From contig JAPXFY010000018.1 in NCBI GenBank assembly GCA_030674185.1, positions 49,131,737-49,195,736 on the forward strand: a DNA stretch of 64,000 nucleotides, given 5' to 3'. A program made the position numbers and the translations under genes. Below, piece by piece: positions 33,801 through 39,390 of this stretch. How positions within the stretch are numbered: position 1 is the first letter of the stretch; each line of letters starts with the position of its first letter. This DNA is from Monoplex corrugatus. Lineage: Eukaryota > Mollusca > Gastropoda > Littorinimorpha > Ranellidae. The notes under the pieces are model-generated. The model did no database searches. It worked only from the letters and a program-made list of their open reading frames with translations, and was not told the origin of the DNA.

Positions 33801-34339
33801 CATGAGGTCTGTGTTCTTGTTGCTTGACTCATGGCCGATGTATTTTAGTCTTCTCTTGTTGATGTCTGCTAGTAGTTTTCTGGTGCACATGATGATACAT
33901 GTACACAAACAAAACCACAGCTCAGCAGCAGTGGGATCCTCAGTGTCATCTTTTTGGTCTGCTGTGATCTGTATTTCACAAATAAAAGGGCAGCTGCCAT
34001 GATAATCATCACATTTTCCTAATTTTTTCCAAGGCTGAAATTAGTCAAAGCGAGTAAAAAATATCAAAGTCATTAAAAGCTGATTGGTTATGATCTTTCC
34101 TTTTTTTTCAGAAAAATGGCGTTCTGAAAATAGTTTCTGTGCTGATGAAAAAAAAAAAGACAACAATTTTCACATAAAGATGATTCTGAAAATTAGATTG
34201 ATTCAACTTGAAAATCTTTCTGCCTCAGGAGCTGAAGCGGAGGTATGGCGGGGATGCAGCAATGGATGCCGGAAGAGATGGAGCACTCAAGTTAAACTCT
34301 CGGCCGATTGGCTCTGGCATAGGATGCTGTGGAAGATAG
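8536..34339 (+). CDS. RAB43: Rab43/Rab19-like small GTPase (four-exon gene)
   Basis: Exons 8536-8726, 13806-13989, 14311-14456 and 34229-34339 join through GT-AG junctions in matching phase (0, 1, 0). With one missing base supplied near 8672 they encode 210 residues, the usual Rab length. Visible parts: P-loop GDAGVGKT (residues 21-28), switch I (broken by the frameshift), WDTAGQE (68-74), NKCD (127-130), ETSAKD (156-161) and a C-terminal Cys pair (207-208) in GIGCCGR, a CCxx prenylation signal. [14 protein letters not shown] and [10 protein letters not shown] match Rab43 best, with Rab19 next. Such GTPases control Golgi-related membrane traffic. Intron 3 is 19.8 kb and filled with nested transposons. 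The frameshift could be an assembly error or real inactivation. Confidence 0.85.
8727..9700 (+). other. Rab intron 1, 5' part; no other gene seen
   Basis: Ordinary intronic sequence with a G-run at about 9299-9315. The open frame 9328-9705 (+) has no recognisable domain and is judged a chance frame. Confidence 0.6.
9700..12760 (-). mobile_element. Decayed LINE with zinc finger, RT and C-terminal region
   Basis: Read on the minus strand, conserved LINE phrases appear in order between many stops and shifts. Near 12700 is a C2H2-like start ([15 protein letters not shown]); near 12080-12270 a coiled-coil piece ([20 protein letters not shown]); near 11650 an RT entry ([20 protein letters not shown]). 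Near 11050 is [13 protein letters not shown], near 10600 [14 protein letters not shown] followed by KRDMVIQEI, then a VLSSCK-like zinc knuckle near 10170. [18 protein letters not shown] block near 9800 resembles the region after a restriction-like endonuclease. This order fits an early-branching LINE family common in molluscs; the clade is inferred from remembered family features. It is inactive. Confidence 0.65.
12761..13435 (+). other. Rab intron 1, 3' part; nothing recognised
   Basis: AT-rich sequence. It may include the 5' end of the decayed LINE. No exon or RNA gene could be supported. Confidence 0.5.
13436..13745. repeat. AT-rich degenerate tandem repeat
   Basis: About eight to nine imperfect copies of a roughly 35-bp unit built around AATTCATTGTTAAAAG. 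It lies just upstream of Rab exon 2. Confidence 0.8.
13806..13989 (+). CDS. RAB43: Rab gene exon 2 (switch II region)
   Basis: Acceptor GGTACAG, donor GTGAGA. It encodes [20 protein letters not shown] and onwards to NIVQLLV, and ends one base into a Gly codon. It carries the G3 box DTAGQ and the Rab signature [13 protein letters not shown]. Confidence 0.93.
14311..14456 (+). CDS. RAB43: Rab gene exon 3 (G4 and G5 boxes)
   Basis: Acceptor CCCACAG and donor GTTAGG. It encodes [12 protein letters not shown] up to EAFMRIAK, with the guanine-specificity NKCD and the SAK box. The antisense L2-like LINE begins about 14 bp beyond the donor. Confidence 0.93.
14545..14664. repeat. CA microsatellite inside the LINE 3' UTR
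   Basis: About 120 bp of nearly pure CA. It lies between the LINE stop and its 3' tail at the same place where shorter TG runs occur in the other two copies (about 33236 and 54796). Confidence 0.95.
14826..16343 (-). CDS. LINE reverse transcriptase (L2/CR1-like), open for 505 codons
   Basis: RT that copies the element's RNA at the nicked target. Seen in order: [33 protein letters not shown] (metal-binding Asp), [16 protein letters not shown], the catalytic box [10 protein letters not shown], then the C-terminal [12 protein letters not shown] and [14 protein letters not shown] blocks. The [11 protein letters not shown] and YADDTQL wording places it in the L2/CR1 group. The frame stays open from the RT entry to the stop near 14826. 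The linker upstream (16343-16980) contains stops or shifts, and the element is interrupted, so it is unlikely to be active. Confidence 0.9.
   Translation of the reverse strand: MSFKTCELDPLPGSLYSDCLPTLLPFITDIINTSLQTGTVPDSFKSAIVHPLLKKHNLDPNELKNYRPISNLSFLSKLLEKVVLNQLNSHLSANNLLNPFQSAYRQCHSTETALLHILNNLLLATDTGKVSLLTLLDLSAAFDTIDHGILLSRLHHIFGISDIALSWFTSYLSNRKTVLINGIYSQPAYLTCGVPQGSVLGPVLFTLYTSPLSTIINSHSIKHHFYADDTQLQDSDSPDNIQRLLTRTTECYSDIKNWMTHNKLQLNDDKTEAILIGTRQKLSQLPPLSLPLCNTSVPISDSAKNLGVCIDSTLSMNNFVSQTARSCYYHLHRISLIRKYLSVETTAKLVLSFIMSRIDYCNSLLSGLPASTIHILQRIQNNAVRLVLKKKNADHISPLLAQLHWLPVSKRIQYKLDTMCYKSLSNAAPDYLSSLLEIYVPSRTLRSASDPLTFRFPRTKLNTYGPRAFSVSGPLSWNKLPLSVRQQPTFVSFKSALKTHLFSSA
16344..16980 (-). 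pseudogene. LINE linker between endonuclease and RT
   Basis: It reads [19 protein letters not shown] at the 5' edge, then a region with [20 protein letters not shown], the usual LINE linker ending before the RT entry. Frame changes near 16600 and 16350 break it. The 5' edge at 16980 is the junction with the RAG1-like transposon. Confidence 0.8.
16981..16996 (+). repeat. Left terminal inverted repeat of the RAG1-like transposon
   Basis: Starts CACGGC directly after the target copy AGTG (16977-16980). Matches the right end at 11 of 16 positions, with CACGGC and TTTCC shared. Confidence 0.7.
17041..17060 (+). promoter_or_regulatory. TATA-like element near left end of the RAG1-like transposon
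   Basis: GCCGGCTATAAATAGCGCGC in a GC-rich setting about 60 bp inside the left end. The same GCCGGCTATAAA occurs in the opposite orientation near the right end (about 23479-23490). Confidence 0.35.
17160..17860. repeat. CA/GA/CT microsatellites and short tandem duplications
   Basis: Several CA, GA and CT runs alternate with repeats of a segment containing CATGCATTTTGA(A/G)AATACATGC (about 17640-17690 and 17735-17778), with weaker copies at 17400 and 17555. All of it is inside the RAG1-like transposon. Confidence 0.85.
18225..18315 (-). repeat. 3' tail of a short retroelement
   Basis: The minus strand reads AACACTGTTAGGTGCGCTAT followed by an AAATGTGCAGTATT end, the GCGCTATA-type 3' terminus shared by L2/CR1-like LINEs and their SINEs. 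Confidence 0.45.
18368..19577. repeat. 47-bp satellite array, about 25 copies
   Basis: Highly uniform tandem repeat. Each unit contains TACAGCTGTCTCACAAACC, then CACTATATACAGTG, then a short variable CTTCA(A/T)(C/T)AAGG part. Variation is mostly CACTATA or CGCTATA and CATTAAG, CAATAAG or CAACAAG. Two units are shortened (about 18850 and 19550). It lies 3' of the transposase inside the RAG1-like element. Confidence 0.95.
19620..20125. other. Transposon 3' region; nothing further recognised
   Basis: TA, TG and CT runs (19635-19690, 20043-20067) and AT-rich unique sequence downstream of the transposase stop. No exon is supported. Confidence 0.5.
20126..23131 (-). CDS. RAG1-like transposase, intact 1001-codon ORF
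   Basis: Expected to cut and join the transposon ends. Residues 16-71 form a Cys-rich region (C17-x2-C20, C37, C66-x2-C69, C71) with LCRICGG, resembling the RAG1 N-terminal zinc region. Residues 120-500 are low-complexity and basic, with a duplicated RHRSSQTDK. The RNase H-like core follows: [15 protein letters not shown] (D571), [10 protein letters not shown] (D641), HPCLWC (658-663, zinc-like, as RAG1 has after its second Asp), [17 protein letters not shown] (about 726-742), [11 protein letters not shown] (about 830-840) and [18 protein letters not shown] (E953 or E957). The D...D...E order and the GN(H/F) and W..E.GxE contexts parallel RAG1 D600/D708/E962. It has a true ATG at 23131 and no frame break. 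Chapaev or N-RAG-TP lineages are alternatives to Transib; exact placement is inferred. Confidence 0.8.
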   Translation of the reverse strand: MSEHTERVHTERLNSLCRICGGRSLTTASKTKPPRLCRRYALDFEHLYRVVISEDTDGILYSNKFCGTCYCRLIKTKNSTVSLQKESNLQVVTGLIESSKGIWTLFDPNTTTDNCTVCQAFLKQYKPGRPAKKGKRLNISAIHNTSSGETSNGNRLCENSSSSTGDHHDTTAAETSDYADKSSMTDTGKSACDSLVTDEHSDYQGSQSVCNSSLIEPVPAQFQPPASSTPQQKTVKRRLLEFLSGPGHNIVKGNASDNSLAEKTIEKRMPSPSISGTQTESDMLPALSSSPKTKTLTNVKPSQCFISHSGIRHRSSQTDKTKSVRHRSSQTDKRKTVRPLEELKAPLTKSEQAYLTRLVRIQMAESSDKQTVICKTGGQPIILKKITKPRKSSALASTPTRRKRMNQLNSIRKDTSGFSEADVIRQHSTELRFTRKRKRTEILKGAGCGRSHIPAKTLAKLKSKMLLSWAKEREMKKISRKCGVTFESEEKEREFQKSLMCGTVKIQKRKLTVHDSNITHQDIKTAVPVATVENLSLFITNLLDQYEKKQMLTWHDDTIPESEVWVKIGGDHGGGSFKLVLSVANLEHPNAKENCFLVCIAEAKDSNENIRKMLEPLKEQISQIENMTWKGKRVKLFLFGDYDFQLKMFGLSGAQAVHPCLWCEASKTEIQWKQTERRAAKKRTLHSLKECHAAFQKAGGDKKDAKLYKNVVLPNVWDIEVDKVAPPYLHILIGIVNKHHDHLENQCYDLDKRLALDMAKEEHLPSNTLSAEFRRSVQQVKRRCQRQSTTIPSLDGLQPFSIHDGPIIAIVREVLKRHRIVTQAYHSGTFNGNHCNKYLKPKVYNDVCNSIESETYTLTDNQEIWAVASRIKQKFTKLNACYSKVHELVSSVKPVQENQTGKIEEAIDKYMRLYRGLFAADKGGRVIPKQHILEEHCVSWIRRWQFGLGLHGEQGGERMHATVNRMKNKTCSIRNDSQRLSFTMKEQWLQASPCCKTPLRK
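23197..23228. repeat. Perfect hairpin upstream of the transposase
   Basis: Arms CAAAGAGTATAC and GTATACTCTTTG (12 bp) around an 8-nt loop, about 66 bp upstream of the transposase ATG. It could be a 5' UTR stem or protein-binding site; no function is shown. Confidence 0.7.
23287..23420. repeat. CA and GA microsatellites
   Basis: (CA)n at about 23294-23336 and (GA)n at about 23377-23420, within the transposon's 5' region. Confidence 0.95.
23421..24057. other. RAG1-like transposon right arm
   Basis: Non-coding. Near 23479-23490 the minus strand reads GCCGGCTATAAAC, a TATA-like site about 350 bp upstream of the transposase ATG and a possible promoter. Otherwise nothing is recognised. Confidence 0.45.
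24058..24073 (-). repeat. Right terminal inverted repeat of the RAG1-like transposon
   Basis: Its reverse complement starts CACGGCTGCATTTTCC. It is followed by the second target copy AGTG (24074-24077), after which the LINE endonuclease resumes. Confidence 0.7.
24078..24711 (-). pseudogene. LINE endonuclease domain, middle piece
   Basis: APE-type endonuclease of the split L2-like LINE. Seen: [26 protein letters not shown] (catalytic Glu), [24 protein letters not shown] (Asp/Asn), a DNCLVL block and PSDHS (Asp-His) at the junction. The left edge is the RAG1-like insertion and the right edge is the piggyBac TTAA. Residues at both edges are completed by the pieces beyond the inserts. Confidence 0.88.
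24725..24792. repeat. Subterminal palindromic direct repeats of the piggyBac
   Basis: A perfect 18-bp palindrome GGTACGCTATAGCGTACC (24731-24748) and an imperfect copy AGTACGCTATCGCGTACC (24775-24792), each preceded by CCCGAA and 44 bp apart. They may be transposase-binding sites; this is inferred from position. Confidence 0.8.
24986..26222 (+). CDS. piggyBac transposase exon 1
   Basis: Starts at ATG 24986 (ACAATGG); an upstream in-frame TTG at 24932 is not a likely start. After an acidic N-terminal region (about residues 30-110) comes the piggyBac fold. [20 protein letters not shown] opens it, then [12 protein letters not shown] (first catalytic Asp), [13 protein letters not shown] and [17 protein letters not shown] (second Asp). 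The exon stops at TYRQ plus one base before a GTACGT donor. PiggyBac enzymes excise precisely at TTAA. This exon has no breaks. Confidence 0.92.
26223..26929 (+). other. Intron of the piggyBac transposase, with repeat insertions
   Basis: GTACGT...TTCCAG intron of 707 bp, joining phase 1 across a Gly codon. It contains an inverted repeat (26440-26467 and 26583-26611), a TG microsatellite (26469-26545), and a short retroelement tail ending GCGCTATACAAAACATT with an (ATT)n run (26747-26801). Confidence 0.82.
26440..26611. repeat. Short inverted-repeat element
   Basis: About 27-bp arms carrying ATATGGAGAGCTCAGCGAT and its complement enclose a TG/TA microsatellite. It may be a small MITE or part of a retroelement 3' region; the second arm runs straight into the (ATT)n-tailed sequence. 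Confidence 0.6.
26930..27725 (+). pseudogene. piggyBac transposase exon 2 (one-base frameshift)
   Basis: It opens with [17 protein letters not shown] and runs to SQKLKP near 27050, where one base appears to be missing. The frame from there on carries [17 protein letters not shown] (third catalytic Asp), [13 protein letters not shown], an Ala-Pro-rich spacer (about 27300-27470) and the C-terminal Cys-rich zinc domain (FRKCHVCVV, then [10 protein letters not shown]), which binds transposon ends in piggyBac proteins. The stop is at 27725. A single deletion in an otherwise conserved ORF suggests either a recent break or an assembly error. Confidence 0.88.
27779..27808. repeat. G homopolymer
   Basis: About 30 consecutive G just 3' of the transposase; its length is likely unreliable. 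Confidence 0.9.
28152..28890. repeat. Tandem duplication of about 385 bp in the piggyBac right arm
   Basis: Two diverged copies (about 28152-28535 and 28536-28890). Each runs from an ACTCAAT(A/G)CCATGTTGA block through CAAACTTGGTATACA and TAGTACCCCTT-like text to AGTTACCCATACAATT. AT-rich and non-coding. Confidence 0.85.
28945..29760 (-). pseudogene. LINE 5' piece with proline/serine repeats
   Basis: On the minus strand a frame from about 29503 runs through [13 protein letters not shown] nonapeptide repeats (27-bp DNA units, about 28985-29290) to [11 protein letters not shown], which meets the piggyBac TTAA and continues into the endonuclease piece. It is the N-terminal region of the split LINE. 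The part beyond 29503 is not recognised and the 5' end is a guess. Confidence 0.65.
29761..30240. other. Rab intron 3; nothing recognised
   Basis: Unique-looking sequence with no supported exon. GAGATCACCGATAACGGC near 30059 has a diverged direct copy near 31508. Confidence 0.4.
30241..30905. repeat. GA, CA and CT microsatellite cluster
   Basis: GA run at 30245-30272, CA runs at 30417-30480 and 30705-30880 (with two AAATATGTT interruptions), then CT to about 30902. Confidence 0.95.
31030..32060. other. Rab intron 3; small repeats only
   Basis: A GC-rich patch lies at about 31500-31640. A 24-bp unit beginning AAATGTTAACACAG is duplicated at about 31830-31879. No gene is seen. Confidence 0.4.
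32070..32366 (-). pseudogene. LINE C-terminal tail, copy 1
   Basis: Encodes [29 protein letters not shown] and [15 protein letters not shown], the known end of RTE-like LINE polyproteins (RRLxYxGHxxRxKNTDLM...SQDRxxWRxxV). 5'-truncated. Nearly identical to the copy at 33620-33895 in the same orientation. Confidence 0.82.
32765..33360 (+). pseudogene. 5'-truncated copy of the L2-like LINE
   Basis: Plus-strand copy of the last part of the LINE whose RT lies at 14826-16343. It has [16 protein letters not shown] and [18 protein letters not shown] text, a frameshift near 32920, then the 3' UTR with a short TG run and the GCGCTATATAAATATTGTAA tail. Confidence 0.88.
33615..33908 (-). pseudogene. 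LINE C-terminal tail, copy 2
   Basis: Same sequence as the copy at 32070-32366, with only a few base changes over about 280 bp. Both end at the same GTGCACATGATGATACAT, so they are either one duplicated segment or two insertions. Confidence 0.82.
34229..34339 (+). CDS. RAB43: Rab gene exon 4 (C-terminal tail with prenylation motif)
   Basis: Acceptor CTGCCTCAG. It continues the phase-0 end of exon 3 as [15 protein letters not shown] and ends [15 protein letters not shown] before TAG. The RIAK-ELKRR join is the usual Rab alpha-5 helix end, and the Cys pair is the lipid-attachment site. Total length with exons 1-3 is 210 residues. The longer open frame across this region (34084-34356) is in another frame and is a shadow. 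Confidence 0.85.
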   Translation, partial: ELKRRYGGDAAMDAGRDGALKLNSRPIGSGIGCCGR

Positions 34340-34422
34340 CTGGCAAATTTCAATGAAGTGTGGGTGTGTGAAAACGTGAATGTTCTGTTTACCTGTGCTG
34401 AGTTGTTCTGGTTGCACATGGC

Positions 34423-34425
<3 letters not shown>

Positions 34426-34453
<28 letters not shown>
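34426..34453. repeat. T homopolymer
   Basis: Run of 28 T just after the Rab stop. It could be the poly-A tail of a minus-strand insertion or a simple repeat. Confidence 0.85.
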
Positions 34454-35546
34454 GAAGAGATACAAAATTGTCATGGAGGTGAAGCAAAGATCTGATTACT
34501 TGCTGAATCCTGTGTCAGTATTCATGATTTGTCATGGATGATTTTGTGCCTCCCTTTTGTGTTGTGTTACGTGTCATCTTTTGCTAACCAGTAGTGATCT
34601 GCGTGGTGGGGTTGTGTATGTGTGGTTTAATGGTGATAGACTGGAGGTTGGAGGTCTGTATACACCTCATCTGGATGATGGGAAGTATGCATTGTGTCTC
34701 CACATGGGTTTGGGTTTGCTGAAAGTGATAGATTTGGTGACGATTTTTTTTGTGATTTTCTGTGCGTGTCTTCCTGTATTTCTTTCTTTTTGTCTGTCTG
34801 TCATTCTCAGATTCTTTCTGTTTCTTTTCTTCTTTTCTTTTTTTTTTTTGCTTTCGTCCTTACTGTCCTCCTTTTTTTCTAATTCTTATTGTTGTTATTC
34901 TGTTACTAAATATTGCAGGCTTCTGTTAATGTTAGGCTTTGTTATGAAATGCGTTGTGCTTGCATCTGTTACTTTTTTTGTATATAAGTTTGCAAGTTTT
35001 ATCTCAAAAATGGTAGATGCAGATGTGTGTGTGTGTTTGTGTGTGTGCACGCGTGCATGAGCAATGTATAGAGATGTGTAAGTGCGCATGCACACTCATG
35101 CAGGAAGATGTGTATCCATGTGTTCTTGTTTTATAGCTCTTTCATTTTTCAAGTTTTGGATCAGTATGCTGAATAGTTATAGAAGTTTCAGCTTTCTTTT
35201 TTTTTCTTTTAATTTTAATGAATTTTGCAATATTTGTAATTTTAGCTTAGCATTCAGTCAGCTTTGTCAGTGGTAACTCTTAAACCATGCAGAATTTTCT
35301 CTAAACTGCTGAATTCAAATATCGTCAGTAGACAGAATGAATGTTGTCAGTTCATGGTTGATATACAGTGGAATCTGCCTTCAATGAAACTCAGCTAAAA
35401 TGGAAATATGTGTTCGTTATAGCAGTGGCACTGGTTGTTTGTTGCCTTGCTGGTGAAGTTCTGATGTTATTCTTGACATTTCTTATGTTACATGTCATCA
35501 TTATGATGTTTATCAGTCAAGTTTATGGCTCAGTCATTGAAGAATA

Positions 35547-35549
<3 letters not shown>

Positions 35550-35630
<81 letters not shown>

Positions 35631-35684
35631 ACACACACGCACAACACACACACACACACACACACATACACACACACACACACA

Positions 35685-35757
<73 letters not shown>
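35550..35757. repeat. CA microsatellite, about 200 bp
   Basis: Nearly pure (CA)n with a few CACAT/CACG/ACAA interruptions. Confidence 0.97.
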
Positions 35758-36904
35758 GCAGAAACACATGGCTGCTGCCATACATCAATGGCATGGCAAA
35801 GTGGCTGACACAGACTAACCAATCAGTCTGAGTGCTTGTTCGTTATAGGGCAAAATTCTACACTGCAAGCATTGCCTTTTGGGAAACAACATTTCATTCG
35901 TACAAACCGGAATTTGTTGTGTGCAATGATAGATTTTGTTCTTTAGAGGCGGTGTTTTACAAGAGGGAAAGAGAAAGCAATGGGCAGGGAAAATAAAAAG
36001 AGTGTGTTATTGCTGGAACTACACTGTAAGGTACGTTATAGGTGGACTTCACTGTAACTGGATTCAACCTCATCGTGTAATACATAACGATTTAATGTTT
36101 TTTCTTAAAGAACAAATTTGTTGCTGACTTTTGACGTAAGCATCTTGGTTTGGGGCAGATGTGTATGGGTGGGGGGAGAGTTTTTGTTTTTTCTTTGTTG
36201 GTTTGGGGTTGTTCTTTTTTTCTGTATTTTAGAAGTTGTTGTTAGTTTGTTCTTAGTTTTCATTTTTCTCTCGATCATGTACGAATATTTAGACAAAATT
36301 TTAAAATTTTGTGGTTGGAGATATCATGCAGTAATTCATAATTCTAGATACTGCATCTGTGTTTGAACTTGTCATTGAACTTGTAGGTAGGTAGTAGTAT
36401 ATTATAGTTTGTCCAGGCCAGTACAAAAATAAATACTGCATTTATTGAAAGTGTTTATGTAGCAAGATCTGTCTGTTATTGCCTCACATAACAATATGCA
36501 TCAATGAACCTCAGATTATTCAAAGCATTTTTTGGGCTGGGGGGTGAGGGAAAGTGTTTTTATATTTCTTTCAGATCTGCAGCATTCAAAATATTGAAAA
36601 TGTGACATGTGTGCTACTGTATTGTTATTTTGAACAAGTTTTCTGAACATACCTGATTTTAGTTGTTCATACAATTATATTATTGTAAACTTTGGATCAG
36701 GCGATTTAGAGTTGGCTAGACTGGTAAGGACAGTGTTATGCACCTCTGATTTAGAATCTCAGTTTTGAGAAGTATACGGCATTGAAACTATGTTAAATCA
36801 AGATCAAAATGAGATTTAAAAAAATAACAAATGAAAATTAAAAAAACCGTAACCAAACAAACAAACAGCATCGACCTATAATCAAAAACCACCATTTTGA
36901 AATT

Positions 36905-36985
36905 TAAGATCTAGCAGAAGGGAATTGAACCAGCGTTTCTCACATCCTAAGCAAGTGTTTTTATCTACTAAGCCACATATTCTTT
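36905..36985 (-). repeat. tRNA-like SINE head
   Basis: The minus strand reads TGGCTTAGTAGATAAAAACA (box A-like) and GGTTCAATTCC (box B-like) at tRNA spacing. Confidence 0.55.
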
Positions 36986-36990
36986 GATTA

Positions 36991-37160
36991 GGTAACCCTT
37001 TGACCCCCTCACCCGATCCACCAACTGCAAAACCTCAAGTATTTGATTGCGGGAAGCAGGTGGATAGGATGAGAAAATCAAAAGCTGAAGTTTTTGCTTT
37101 GCGAGCAAGGTTGGCATTATAGGATGCTGGTAGACGTTGTGCGGGAGTCAAAGTGTTAAG
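36991..37160. repeat. TGACTCCC palindromic MITE, diverged copy
   Basis: Begins GTAACCCTTTGACCCCCTC and ends GCGGGAGTCAAAGTGTTAA; the two ends are inverted repeats with CACCAACTGCAAAA-type inner text. Confidence 0.8.
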
Positions 37161-37194
37161 TTTCTTCCTCCTGATTCCTCAGCAACTTTCTGGG

Positions 37195-37330
37195 CAAGCT
37201 GTCTCAGTTGATAGAGTTGTGGACCAAAGATTCAATGTCTCATGTTGAGTCCCAAAACTGGCCTGTTTTCTACCCACTTTAAGGCTTTAATCGGTCAAGT
37301 GGTGTCAGCTTAGTGTTTCATAGGACATGT
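37195..37330 (+). repeat. tRNA-like SINE head
   Basis: CTGTCTCAGTTGATAGAG (box A-like) and TGTTGAGTCCC (degenerate box B) at tRNA spacing. Confidence 0.5.
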
Positions 37331-37684
37331 TATCTTCTCCCCACCCCACCTCCATTTCAGTATCTTACCAGTGCATAAGGTTTTTGTGCAGCTCAAGGAG
37401 TTTGCCTTATACATATTAGCGTACAGTATGTATTGAATTCTCTAAGTACGATGATTCCCTCTTGAACAAACTCCAAACTCCAAAAGTTTGGAGATAGTCG
37501 GGAGTTTTGTTCAAAAGGGATTCGTCGCACTCGGACCGTTGCATATGTGCTCCACCCCAATTAGCCAGCAGTTATCTGGTAGACTCCCTGAGCATGTGCA
37601 AATGCTATGCCACTGACAAGGTCTTGAAATGGGGAGGGAGAAGAACATAAAAAAATTCTAAGCTGACACTTCTAGATGGAAACA

Positions 37685-37861
37685 TTAACCCTTTGACTAC
37701 TGCGCCCTATTCACCAACTGCAAAAAGTTAACCTTTTGGTTAACTCGCCCTCAGGAAGCTGATGGATAGGGTGAGGGAATCAAATGGTTAAGTTTTTGCT
37801 TTGCTGGCATGGTTGACAATGCAGGATGCTGGTGGACAGGGTGCAGGAGTCAAAGAGTTAA
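37685..37861. repeat. TGACTCCC palindromic MITE
   Basis: TTAACCCTTTGACT at the left, GGAGTCAAAGAGTTAA at the right. The inner part carries the GATAGGGTGAGGGAATCAAA half and the TTTGCTTTGCTGGCATGGTT segment common to the family. Confidence 0.88.
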
Positions 37862-37879
37862 GATGGGCAAACAACTCAA

Positions 37880-37970
37880 GTTTTTAATGTTGCCGGCTAG
37901 GATTGAACTTGAGACATCAGATGTTTGAGTCCACAGCTCTTATCAGAAGAGCTAACCAACCTGCATTGAA
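37880..37970 (-). repeat. tRNA-like SINE head
   Basis: The minus strand has GTTGGTTAGCTCTTCTGATA (box A-like) and AAGTTCAATCC (box B-like). Confidence 0.55.
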
Positions 37971-38339
37971 AAAGAACAGTTTGGTGAAAGTGTGTAGCTT
38001 TGTTATCATTTATATTCTTGATATGTTAACTTGTTAGGGGGCTGTATGTGTTGGCTGTTATCCTTATGAATCAGGACACCTGGAGGCAGCAGTGTGATAG
38101 CATCACTTGTGAGATAATCATTCAAGTAACCATCTGTAGCCTCGTGTGCTCCTTGAGTAATTATAAATCATGTCGCAGCATTGTTTAGTATCTCTCACGG
38201 GGCCTTCTGACTGGGTCATTATGTGACCGATTTAACATAGTGATTGTTTTTGTCTTTTATAGGTAGAGAGATTGTGTTCGGTCTTTTGCCTTTTTTGGCT
38301 TTTTTGTCTTGATGTATAGAAATATATTTTTATACTGTC

Positions 38340-38479
38340 TGGTCACCTCTCTTTTTCTGTCACTTTGTCTCTCACTCTCTGTTTCTGTCTCTCTTTGTCT
38401 GTTTCTCTCCTCCCCCACCCCTCTGTCTGTCTGTCTGTCTCTCTCTGTCTCTCTCTCTCTCTGTCTCTCTCTCTCTCTG

Positions 38480-38513
<34 letters not shown>

Positions 38514-38545
38514 TCTCTGTCTCTCTCTCTCTTTTTTTCTATGCA
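38340..38545. repeat. CT/GTCT microsatellite
   Basis: Long pyrimidine tract of CTCT with GTCT interspersed; the frames across it are artefacts. Confidence 0.95.
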
Positions 38546-39035
38546 TGTGTGTGTATACACATGTGTGTGTTTCCTTCCAGACAAATGGCAACTGATTTCT
38601 GTCAGCAAGTATTATCACAACAGATTTTATCATTCTGCCTGAATCACTGACATTTGGTGACCGACTCAGTTACTGTGCTGGAGGTAAATACTATCATCAG
38701 TTAATCATTTCACTATGTGTATTCCAAGACTTGAGTTTTCTGACTACATCATAGTACATGCAAAATCATTCCCTTGGCTGGTCTGTAGTACTTGCAGATG
38801 TAAATATGTTATCAAAACATATACGCATTCTTGGTGGATCATTTGTAAGGTTAAAAAAAGACCTCAAGAATGACCACAAAACTTCTGCATTTATGCACAT
38901 TGTCGTTACATGTGTACGCGGCATAAGAGATAAAACTGTTTGCAGCAGGCACATTGATGCGCTACATTTCATAACGACTGATACTAACACAGTTTTCAAG
39001 GGTTGTTTAAAAGGTGGAGCGGGGCTATGATTAAG
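38546..39035. other. Intergenic; nothing recognised
   Basis: A 90-codon plus-strand frame at 38758-39030 has no recognisable domain. Confidence 0.4.
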
Positions 39036-39390
39036 GAAGTATTAACCAGAAAAAACACGAAAGAAGAATACGAATGCGTATTTAATACAACAAGGCAAGA
39101 CAGGCACAAATTTTCGACCAACTGGCCTTTGTCAAGTGTAAGATTACAAACAAACAAACACCAGATACAAAAATTATGAGAAAAAGACTGAAACTTCCCT
39201 GCTGCTGTGTCCAATGTGAGAAAAAAAATTTTCTATCTGGTGTTTGTTTGTGTAATCTTCCGCTTAACAAAGGCCAGTTGACTGAAAATTTGTGCCTGTC
39301 TTGTCTTGTATTAAATACGCATTCATATTCTTCTTTTGTGTTTTTTCTGGTTCCTGTTTGCTTGAATGCAGGCAGTCACACTTGTTTTGG
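39036..39390. repeat. Foldback element, copy A
   Basis: Arms of about 120 bp (39045-39170 and about 39225-39355) are near-perfect inverted repeats: AACCAGAAAAAACAC, GCGTATTTAATACAA, GACAGGCACAAATTTTC and CAACTGGCCTTTGT occur in each. The right side extends into GTTTGCTTGAATGC and CAGTCACACTTGTTTTGG, which is the start of copy C at 60.7 kb. Confidence 0.9.

Larger units (their letters stand above)
34340..36904 (+). other. Probable Rab 3' UTR and downstream sequence
   Basis: T-rich on the plus strand with no coding frame. A candidate poly-A signal AATAAA lies at 35992, with GT-rich sequence after it, and another at about 36427. A long CA array lies at 35550-35757. The true 3' end cannot be set without transcripts. 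Confidence 0.4.

Noticed and set aside
34084..34356. 90-codon plus ORF overlapping Rab exon 4
   Set aside because: Different frame from the Rab tail; the Rab frame has an acceptor site, matching phase and a prenylation motif.
35368..35822. His/Thr- or Cys/Val-repeat proteins
   Set aside because: Translations of a CA microsatellite.
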